Source: JAYEIA01 sp964472505 (GTDB taxonomy: Bacteria; Bacteroidota; Bacteroidia; Bacteroidales; JAADGE01). Taken from it: a DNA stretch of 5,100 nt. Shown here piece by piece: positions 1 to 5,100 of this stretch. The notes beneath the pieces are model-generated. The model made no database searches. It was not told where the DNA came from and was given only the letters and a program-made list of their open reading frames with translations. The stretch's first letter is position 1; every line of letters starts with the position of its first letter. The position numbers were made by a program, and so were the translations under genes. The DNA lies in assembly GCA_964472505.1 (NCBI GenBank), contig CAYYQW010000143.1, positions 1 to 5,100 of the forward strand. Direction: 5' to 3'.

Positions 1-65
1 ACACTATAAGTGAAATAGATAAACTTTGGCAAAGTTCTCATTTTCAGTCTAATGGGAACGCATAA
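1..65 (+). CDS. Possible 3' end of an upstream gene (partial, unidentified)
   Basis: One plus-strand frame is open from the left edge to a TAA at 63-65 and would encode a C-terminal tail of 20 residues ending in SSHFQSNGNA. The other two plus frames meet stops within the first 13 bases. I do not recognise the tail. The frame ends 36 bp before the metallophosphoesterase start, a spacing compatible with co-transcription. Twenty open codons is weak support, and a minus-strand frame starting with ATG at 41 is also open to the edge. The direction of the upstream gene is therefore uncertain, and this could be plain intergenic DNA. Confidence 0.3.
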   Translation, partial: TISEIDKLWQSSHFQSNGNA

Positions 66-101
66 CGAACTATTAATATTAAAAATTTAATAAAAACAGA
101 T

Positions 102-1001
102 ATGAAATATTTCAAGATTTTAGTGGTAATAAGTTTAGTAGTTATTGGTTTTTCCTGTAATGATAAAAGCCCAAAAGAGACTGCTGATAAAGGCTTTAGC
201 TTTGTATTGGCAAACGATGTGCATTTGCAGCCCGAGAAAAATGCGCCGGAAGGTTTTGCGCAGGCAATTGACAGTATTAATGCCCTGAATCCTGATTTTG
301 TAATCACGGGCGGCGATTTGATTAATGATGCTTTGGCTGTTAGTCATTCGGAAGCCGATTCGCTCTATACTATGTATTTAGATTTGGAAAAGCGGTTTAA
401 TATGCCGGTTTACAATGTCGTGGGCAATCATGACTTATACGGCCTTTATGCTAAAAGCGGTGCCAATCCCAATCATCCTGATTACGGCAAAAAAATGTTT
501 GAAAATCGCATTTCGAAATCCTATTATACCTTTGAGCACAAGGAATGGCAATTTTTTGTGCTTAATTCCGTAAGCGAAAGCCGGCCGGGCCGTTATTTTG
601 GTGAAATTGACAGTGCGCAAATGCAGTGGATTGCTGATGAATTAAAGTCTGTCGACAAACACCGCCCGATAATGCTGGTAAGTCACATCCCTTTTATTAC
701 GGCATATTCTCAACGTTATCTGAACAGTACAAAAGGCAATGATTCTTCGTTGGTAACGATTAATTCTAAAGAAGTTTTGGCACTGTTTGAAGCGCATAAT
801 TTAAAAGCCGTGCTTCAGGGGCATTTGCATATAGTTGAGGAAATTGAAATTGACGGCCTGCGCTTCATAACCGGCGGTGCTGTCTGCGGGCGCTGGTGGA
901 CCGGACCCAATAAAGGGTATGAAGAAGGCTTTGTGAAGCTGAATTTGACAGCAGATGATTTCACTTGGGAATATACCGATTACGGTTGGGAGGTCGAATA
1001 A
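102..1001 (+). CDS. Calcineurin-like metallophosphoesterase, predicted lipoprotein
   Basis: This 299-residue protein carries the full set of calcineurin-like metallophosphoesterase motifs: D39-x-H41, GGD at 70-72, GNHD at 108-111, the ligand H195 in VSHIP, and GHLH at 240-243. Together these make a two-metal phosphoesterase site of the broad class that includes the CpdA/Icc cyclic-nucleotide phosphodiesterases. The real substrate could be a nucleotide, a phospholipid headgroup or another phosphoester, and the sequence does not decide this. The N-terminus has a lysine-containing start, a hydrophobic stretch (about residues 6-17) and FSC with Cys19, a relaxed lipobox, so the mature protein is probably lipid-anchored in the cell envelope. 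A GGAVCGRWW block at 258-266 follows the catalytic core; I recall similar Cys-Gly/Trp-Trp blocks in other Bacteroidota phosphoesterases. The ATG at 102 fits because it opens directly on the signal peptide. The leader is AT-rich with no clear Shine-Dalgarno. The gene converges on the DPP11 operon. Confidence 0.9.
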   Translation: MKYFKILVVISLVVIGFSCNDKSPKETADKGFSFVLANDVHLQPEKNAPEGFAQAIDSINALNPDFVITGGDLINDALAVSHSEADSLYTMYLDLEKRFNMPVYNVVGNHDLYGLYAKSGANPNHPDYGKKMFENRISKSYYTFEHKEWQFFVLNSVSESRPGRYFGEIDSAQMQWIADELKSVDKHRPIMLVSHIPFITAYSQRYLNSTKGNDSSLVTINSKEVLALFEAHNLKAVLQGHLHIVEEIEIDGLRFITGGAVCGRWWTGPNKGYEEGFVKLNLTADDFTWEYTDYGWEVE

Positions 1002-1002
1002 C

Positions 1003-1064
1003 AAAAAAAAGTTCGGCAAGCGGTGAAGGGCTGTAATGCATGCCTTCAAAAACCACTTGCCGAA
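1003..1064 (-). terminator. Intrinsic terminator of the UbiA-Maf-DPP11 unit, nested hairpin
   Basis: TTCGGCAAG (1012-1020) pairs perfectly with CTTGCCGAA (1056-1064). After one C-A mismatch the stem continues with GG/CC (1022-1023 with 1053-1054). An inner stem pairs GAAGG (1025-1029) with CCTTC (1043-1047), leaving a short apical loop. Read on the minus strand, the hairpin begins about 25 nt after the DPP11 stop and is followed after one base by eight T residues (A at 1003-1010 on the plus strand), the classic intrinsic terminator arrangement. Read on the plus strand, the hairpin lies 10 bp past the phosphoesterase stop and is followed by a less regular T-rich stretch (1067-1075), so it may also work weakly in that direction. 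Confidence 0.8.
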
Positions 1065-1089
1065 AATTGTTATTTGCCGGATTAAAGAA

Positions 1090-3255
1090 TTATTTTCCTA
1101 CAATCTCCATTTCATCCAACAAATAGCCTGCGCCGGCATATTTATCAATGATAAACAGTACGTAACGAATATCTACCGAAATGTTGCGGCATTGATCGGG
1201 GTCGTAATTAATATCGCTCATGGTACCTTCCCAGTTGCGGTCAAAATTAATGCCGATTAATTCTCCCTTTGAGTTTATAATGGGGCTGCCGGAATTACCG
1301 CCCGAAGTATGGTTGGACGCTATAAAGCATACGTGCATTTCACCGTCTTCGCCGTATATGCCATAATCTTTTGCTTTGTACAAATTCTTCAATTTTTGCG
1401 GCACATTATAGTCGTAAATATCCGGATTATCTTTCTCCATAATTCCTTCCAAAGTGGTATAATGTTCATAGAATACGCCGTCTTTCGGGAAGTAATTATC
1501 TACTTTCCCGTAGGTTACGCGCAGTGTAAAATTGGCATCCGGATAGAAAACACGGTCTTCTTCAAATTCCATTTGAGCGCGCATGTATTTTCTGTTAAGC
1601 AGGTCCATCTGGTTATTGAAAGCCATACTTTGCGGGCGAATCAGTGTTACAAAAAGGTTCACATAGTTTTTGTAGAAAATATAGGCCGGTGCTTTTTTTA
1701 TGGCTTCGCTTTGTCCGTCGTAGTTTTCCAGGAAATTCATTAGTTTGTCTTCATGCAGGAAGAAGCTTTCTTTGAAATAATATTCGGTATATAAATCAAA
1801 AATATTATCACGCGTAAAGCCCAGTTCGGCCATTGCTGTTTCAAACTCCATAAAATCCGGTATGAATTGGCGTTCTACGTTTTCATAATATAATTTTACG
1901 AGTGTTTTGAAAATTTTCTTATCCGTTTCCATATCATAATCTTTGAAAAAAGATTGCGCCCGTTTCTTCTGACCTTCAAGGTCTTCTTCGGAATAATTAC
2001 TGCCTTCTCTTGCCAGACTTGCTATTCGGGCTGCCATTTGCACGCTTTCCATTCGCCAGATACATTCGTAAAAATATTCTTCGGCCAGTTTGTAAGGTTC
2101 ATAATCTTCGTAAAGCTGCTTATACTTGGGCAGTACATCACCGTATTCTTTTTTGCGCTGTTCGTCGGCATTTATCCATTCTGTGATTTCGGCTTCGTAT
2201 TTTTGTTTGTTTTTAATGGTATTCAGTCGTTTTAAGCCGCGATTTTCGCCGAGCCATTTTTTCCAACCGTTAGAAATTCCGGCATATTTAGATGCGTATT
2301 GTATGCGCACTTTCGGGTCGGCTTCCATGGCAGCGCCCATTATGTCGATAATTTGTTGTCGGATATGGATGCGTTGCGGGTTTATCACATTTTGAGTCAA
2401 ATTTACGGCATAAGACGGGATATATTGTTGCGTGCTTCCCGGGTAACCAAAAACCATGGTGAAATCATCTTTTTCGTATCCGGCAACCGATACCGAGAAG
2501 AATTTTTTGGGTTGGAAAGGCACATTGTCTTCTGAATATTCGGCCGGATTATTGTCTTTGTCGGCATATACTCTGAAAACCGAAAAATCACCGGTGTGGC
2601 GCGGCCACATCCAGTTGTCGGTATCGCCTCCAAATTTTCCTATGGCCGAAGGCGGTGTTCCCACTAATCGAACATCTTTATATACTTCTTCCACAAACAA
2701 AAAGTATTGATTTCCGTGGAAAAAGGGTTTCACTTGTGCTTGATAATGCGTATTGGCCGTAGCCTCTTCGATAATTTTCTCGGTATTTTTTTTAATAATT
2801 TCATCTCGCTCTGTTTCGCTGAGGTTTTTATCAATGCCTTTTAGTGCAGCATCCGTTACATCTTCCATACGAACCAGAAGCGTAACGCTCAGATTTGGGT
2901 TTATCAACTCGCCTTCGGCATTCATGGCCCAAAAACCGTTGGTCAGATAATCGTTCTCCAAGCTGCTGTGCGATTGAATGGCACCGTAGCCGCAATGATG
3001 ATTGGTAAGAATTAAGCCTTTGGGCGAAATAAATTCTGCCGTACAGCCGCCGCCGAATATCATAACGGCATCTTTCATGGAGGCTTGGTTTACGCTGTAA
3101 ATATCTTCGGCTGTGAGCTTAAAGCCTTTTTTTTGCATGTCTTCAATGTTGTATTTTTCCAACAACATGGGAATCCACATGCCTTCGTCGGCACGTACAT
3201 TTGTGGCAATCAGCAGAATAAATGCTAATAGAAAATGTTTGATAGTTTTAAACAT
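1090..3255 (-). CDS. dpp11: Asp/Glu-specific dipeptidyl peptidase DPP11 (family S46)
   Basis: This exported serine peptidase of 721 residues is the usual length for S46. Residues 1-22 form a signal peptide with probable cleavage after VRA; the mature protein would start DEGMWIP, typical of the family. The chymotrypsin-like catalytic elements are TNHHC (84-88, with His87 next to Cys as in TAAHC), D223 in RHTGDF, and S655 in GNSGSP. C71 and C88 flank the histidine region and could form a disulfide. The central, mostly helical region (about 290-580) matches the helical-domain insertion known in S46 enzymes. Arg673 in NFDRNWEG lies 18 residues after the serine. In characterised DPP11 the Arg at this position recognises acidic P1 side chains, whereas DPP7 has Gly there, so release of dipeptides ending in Asp or Glu is inferred. 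The likely location is the periplasm or envelope. It starts 21 bp after the Maf stop, with no clear Shine-Dalgarno, and is the last gene before the terminator. Confidence 0.93.
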   Translation of the reverse strand: MFKTIKHFLLAFILLIATNVRADEGMWIPMLLEKYNIEDMQKKGFKLTAEDIYSVNQASMKDAVMIFGGGCTAEFISPKGLILTNHHCGYGAIQSHSSLENDYLTNGFWAMNAEGELINPNLSVTLLVRMEDVTDAALKGIDKNLSETERDEIIKKNTEKIIEEATANTHYQAQVKPFFHGNQYFLFVEEVYKDVRLVGTPPSAIGKFGGDTDNWMWPRHTGDFSVFRVYADKDNNPAEYSEDNVPFQPKKFFSVSVAGYEKDDFTMVFGYPGSTQQYIPSYAVNLTQNVINPQRIHIRQQIIDIMGAAMEADPKVRIQYASKYAGISNGWKKWLGENRGLKRLNTIKNKQKYEAEITEWINADEQRKKEYGDVLPKYKQLYEDYEPYKLAEEYFYECIWRMESVQMAARIASLAREGSNYSEEDLEGQKKRAQSFFKDYDMETDKKIFKTLVKLYYENVERQFIPDFMEFETAMAELGFTRDNIFDLYTEYYFKESFFLHEDKLMNFLENYDGQSEAIKKAPAYIFYKNYVNLFVTLIRPQSMAFNNQMDLLNRKYMRAQMEFEEDRVFYPDANFTLRVTYGKVDNYFPKDGVFYEHYTTLEGIMEKDNPDIYDYNVPQKLKNLYKAKDYGIYGEDGEMHVCFIASNHTSGGNSGSPIINSKGELIGINFDRNWEGTMSDINYDPDQCRNISVDIRYVLFIIDKYAGAGYLLDEMEIVGK

Positions 3256-3276
3256 AAGTAGTTATTTTATAAGTTT

Positions 3277-3876
3277 TTACCTTGTTACAATTTCTTTAAG
3301 TTTACGATACACTTTTTGTGTAGGAAGCCCGACGATGTTAGCGTAGGAGCCTTCTATTTTTTTTATGCCGATGTGGCCAATCCATTCCTGAATGCCGTAT
3401 GCGCCGGCTTTGTCAAAGGGTTGGCAGCGGTTTATATAATATTCAATTTCTTCTTTGCTTAAACCGGCAAAATACACTTTGCTTACTTCCGTGAAAGCGT
3501 ATTCTTCCTCAGGCGTGGAGATACAAACGCCGGTACGCACTTCGTGTTTGTTGGCGGCCAGCAGCATTAATATGTCCACGGCATGCTGCGTGTTTGTCGG
3601 TTTGTCCATTATTTCACCGGCCATCAGCACGGTGGTATCGGCGGTTATGAGAATACTGTTTTCGGTATGCACTTTTTGATAGGCTTTATTTTTCTTGACG
3701 GCCAGAAATTCCGCTGCATTTTTGTGGGGAAAACCTTTCGGAATGCTTTCGTCAACTTTGTTGCCCGTAAGGCTTTCAAACTTAATGCCTAAGTCGGAAA
3801 GCAATTGCTTGCGACGCGGAGAATTGGATGCCAGATAAATTTTGTGTGCATTGATTTTTTCTAAAATCATAAACAT
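3277..3876 (-). CDS. maf: Maf-family nucleoside triphosphate pyrophosphatase (YhdE-like)
   Basis: This 199-residue cytosolic Maf protein should hydrolyse nucleoside triphosphates to the monophosphate and pyrophosphate, a house-cleaning activity also linked in some bacteria to septum formation. Family motifs occur in order: LASNSPRRKQLL (15-26, nucleotide-binding loop), ADTTV (79-83, with D80 as the expected catalytic acid), DKP (91-93), HEVRTGV (111-117), DKAGAYGIQ (155-163) and GSYANIVGLP (176-185). The AGAYGIQ block resembles the YhdE branch (dTTP/UTP) more than the YceF branch (7-methyl-GTP), so activity on dTTP and UTP is inferred. The length is normal and nothing is missing. The start at 3876 gives MFMIL; a second ATG two codons in (3868-3870) is equally possible. 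It begins 5 bp after the prenyltransferase stop, which indicates co-transcription and perhaps translational coupling. Confidence 0.93.
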   Translation of the reverse strand: MFMILEKINAHKIYLASNSPRRKQLLSDLGIKFESLTGNKVDESIPKGFPHKNAAEFLAVKKNKAYQKVHTENSILITADTTVLMAGEIMDKPTNTQHAVDILMLLAANKHEVRTGVCISTPEEEYAFTEVSKVYFAGLSKEEIEYYINRCQPFDKAGAYGIQEWIGHIGIKKIEGSYANIVGLPTQKVYRKLKEIVTR

Positions 3877-3881
3877 AAGTT

Positions 3882-4856
3882 CTATGTGTAAGCGATGTAT
3901 GAAAAACGAATTATGAGTGCAAATAAAATTCCGAACAACATGATGAGTTTTGAAAGACCACTGGCCGTTGTCCAGTCCGATTTTGTTTTGGCTTTTAAGG
4001 TTTTAATAAACAAGATAATAAAAGGCAAAATAATGGCAAAAGCGATATAACCGGCCGAAACTATCTTTAGTATCACCAAACTGAGTTTATTTTGGATAAA
4101 GAAGAACCAGGCAACTATCAGTAACAGAATGCTTAAAGCAATCAGAGAATTAATAACAATTTTAGATGTTTGAATACCGGCTACAACCGGCAGCGAACGT
4201 CTTCCGTAGGCTTTGTCGCCTTCAAAATCTTCTATGTCTTTTATAATTTCACGAATTAGATTAGATAAAAAGGCAAAAATTGTAAATCCGAGTATCCAAT
4301 GGAGCAGTATGCTGAAATCCATGTTAAGCATCAGCAAAGTTTTTCCGTAAGCTTTGTTAAGCGGCGGAATTTCATACAGAACGGTAAGCAGAGGAACCAT
4401 AGCCGTTAAAAAAGCTACAATGATATTTCCCACAAGTAATTGCCGTTTGAACCATGCCGAATAAAGCCACAGCAAAGCGGTTATCAGTATATAAATATAA
4501 GTCAGTTTCCAAAATCCTATGCTGTATGATATGTAGAAAGCCAAAACAAGCGCAATACCGTTTAGAACAATATGCAGTATCATGGCTGTTTGCCGTTTTA
4601 CGGTTTTACCTACGATTACACTTTCGGGTTTATTTAAAATATCGGTTTGGGTATCGAAATAATCGTTGATTACGTAGCCGGCTGCAGCCAGAAAAACGGT
4701 GGTAAGTACCAGAAACAAAAAACTCAGGTGGCTGAACTGCGGTTCAAAACCCTCATATTTAAGAATGGGAATAATCACCGCATAACGCATTAAATATTGC
4801 GTGGCCGCTATGATTAATAAGTTTTTGATACGCACTAATTTCAGATAATCAGACAT
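3882..4856 (-). CDS. UbiA-family prenyltransferase (possible geranylgeranylglycerol-phosphate prenyltransferase)
   Basis: This is a 324-residue polytopic membrane protein of the UbiA superfamily, which transfers a polyprenyl chain from its diphosphate to an acceptor. The two Mg-diphosphate motifs are NDYFDTQTD (64-72; D65, D68, D72) and KDIEDFEGD (206-214; D207, D210, D214), the latter followed by the typical GRRSLP. The block LYSAWFKRQLLVGN (131-144) is also characteristic. Hydrophobic segments fall near residues 12-32, 44-62, 91-112, 118-136, 143-161, 184-201, 233-254, 263-284 and 302-320, fitting nine helices. Bacteroidota members of this group are often annotated as geranylgeranylglycerol-phosphate geranylgeranyltransferase, but quinone or other prenylation is not excluded; the substrate is inference only. 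The ATG at 4854-4856 is preferred over an in-frame TTG at 4881-4883, because that TTG abuts the promoter -7 element and the extra nine residues are polar and unlike the family N-terminus. It is the first gene of the unit with Maf and DPP11. Confidence 0.88.
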   Translation of the reverse strand: MSDYLKLVRIKNLLIIAATQYLMRYAVIIPILKYEGFEPQFSHLSFLFLVLTTVFLAAAGYVINDYFDTQTDILNKPESVIVGKTVKRQTAMILHIVLNGIALVLAFYISYSIGFWKLTYIYILITALLWLYSAWFKRQLLVGNIIVAFLTAMVPLLTVLYEIPPLNKAYGKTLLMLNMDFSILLHWILGFTIFAFLSNLIREIIKDIEDFEGDKAYGRRSLPVVAGIQTSKIVINSLIALSILLLIVAWFFFIQNKLSLVILKIVSAGYIAFAIILPFIILFIKTLKAKTKSDWTTASGLSKLIMLFGILFALIIRFSYIAYT

Positions 4857-4884
4857 TTTACGGGTTCTTGAATTTTTATTCAAA

Positions 4885-4920
4885 CAAAGATAAAAATTGT
4901 TTGTGGTTTTTATTGAAAAA
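4885..4920 (-). promoter_or_regulatory. Bacteroidota-type promoter for the UbiA-Maf-DPP11 unit
   Basis: On the minus strand, TATCTTTG (4892-4885) is an exact match to the Bacteroidota primary sigma -7 consensus TAnnTTTG. A TTTTTC stretch (4920-4915) sits 22 bases upstream and could be a degenerate -33 TTTG box. The predicted start of transcription, a few bases downstream of 4885, would leave a leader of roughly 20-25 nt before the ATG at 4856. The -7 match is clear by eye, the -33 is weak, and the element is placed where a promoter is expected. Confidence 0.55.
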
Positions 4921-4923
4921 CTT

Positions 4924-4947
4924 AAAAAAATAGATAAAATGTTTATC
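4924..4947 (-). terminator. Weak terminator candidate after the cyclophilin gene
   Basis: On the minus strand GATAAA and TTTATC (4947-4942 and 4938-4933) pair around a 3-nt loop, and a T-rich tract with seven consecutive T residues (A at 4924-4930 on the plus strand) follows almost at once. It begins 22 bases after the cyclophilin stop. The stem is only 6 bp and almost entirely A-T, so termination may be partial. Together with the promoter just downstream it suggests that the UbiA unit is transcribed separately from the cyclophilin gene. Confidence 0.3.
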
Positions 4948-4969
4948 CGGGCTATAAGTCATTTATTAT

Positions 4970-5100
4970 TTATAAAAGCTCCATTTTCAAAATGTTGTCG
5001 CCGGCCTGAATGCGGTGGGCAATTTCCATGCCTTTTACAACTTTTCCGAACAGGGTATATTTTCCGTCTAAATGCGGAGTTCGATCCAAGGTGATAAACC
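4970..5100 (-). CDS. Cyclophilin-type peptidyl-prolyl cis-trans isomerase (3' end, partial)
   Basis: The last 42 codons of a minus-strand gene cut by the right edge of the window, ending in TAA at 4972-4970. The visible tail includes FITLDRTPHLDGKYTLFGKV followed by VKGMEIAHRI. This is the highly conserved cyclophilin C-terminal half: the TPHLDGKxTxFGxV block lines the active-site groove, and a GM(E/D) helix follows. The enzyme catalyses cis-trans isomerisation of prolyl peptide bonds in protein folding. The closing segment (QAGDNILKMELL) corresponds to the final strand, so the C-terminus appears natural and not truncated. The N-terminus, and hence any signal peptide or lipoprotein anchor, lies outside the window, so the cellular location cannot be told. 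Its stop is 113 bp upstream of the UbiA-family start, on the same strand. Confidence 0.88.
   Translation of the reverse strand, partial: FITLDRTPHLDGKYTLFGKVVKGMEIAHRIQAGDNILKMELL

Noticed and set aside
21..28. AAACTTTG as a possible -7 promoter element for the phosphoesterase gene.
   Set aside because: The first base of TAnnTTTG is wrong (TAAACTTTG has one base too many), any -33 box would fall at or beyond the window edge, and it would give a leader of about 70 nt.
44..307. An 87-codon minus-strand frame opposite the start of the phosphoesterase gene.
   Set aside because: It is antisense to the signal peptide and the DxH/GGD motifs of a clear gene, and it shows no domain of its own.
1309..1743. 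A 144-codon open frame on the plus strand, opposite dpp11.
   Set aside because: It lies wholly antisense to a strongly supported S46 gene, its translation is a hydrophobic mixture without recognisable motifs, and it has no promoter or leader of its own.
4897..5094. A 65-codon plus-strand frame spanning the intergenic gap and the cyclophilin 3' end.
   Set aside because: Its second half is the complement of conserved cyclophilin sequence, and its first half covers the gap holding the promoter-like and terminator-like signals of the minus strand.
1..5100. Search for mobile elements, CRISPR-like repeats, tRNAs, riboswitches, toxin-antitoxin pairs or defence genes.
   Set aside because: Nothing resembling these was seen. 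Every substantial open frame is accounted for by the listed genes, and no intergenic gap exceeds about 115 bp.

Overview
The window looks like ordinary chromosomal DNA from a member of the Bacteroidota. The evidence is an S46-family dipeptidyl peptidase with DPP11 hallmarks, a promoter element matching the Bacteroidota -7 consensus TAnnTTTG, AT-rich leaders without recognisable Shine-Dalgarno sequences, and a predicted lipoprotein phosphoesterase. Genus cannot be assigned from the sequence alone.

Layout, left to right. Positions 1-65 hold a short open frame that may be the 3' end of an upstream plus-strand gene. A predicted lipoprotein metallophosphoesterase follows on the plus strand (102-1001). 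It converges on a minus-strand block, and the two sides are separated by an 88-bp gap that contains a nested hairpin with an 8-T tail, read as the terminator of the minus-strand genes. The minus-strand block, in transcription order, is: the 3' end of a cyclophilin-type peptidyl-prolyl isomerase (cut by the right edge of the window), a 113-bp gap with a weak terminator candidate and a Bacteroidota-type promoter, a UbiA-family prenyltransferase (4856-3882), a Maf nucleotide pyrophosphatase (3876-3277) and DPP11 (3255-1090).

UbiA, Maf and DPP11 are separated by only 5 and 21 bp and are probably one transcription unit, from the promoter near 4885-4920 to the terminator near 1003-1064. The products do not form an obvious pathway. 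The prenyltransferase is a membrane enzyme of lipid or quinone metabolism, Maf is a cytosolic house-cleaning nucleotidase, and DPP11 is an exported enzyme releasing acidic dipeptides during peptide scavenging. This looks like a growth or housekeeping cluster, not a dedicated system.

I found no mobile element, CRISPR array, tRNA, rRNA or riboswitch, and no convincing undescribed system. The points most worth checking are the substrate of the UbiA enzyme (possibly an archaeal-type ether-lipid step), the start codon of that gene relative to its promoter, the acidic-substrate prediction for the S46 peptidase, and the nested terminator.
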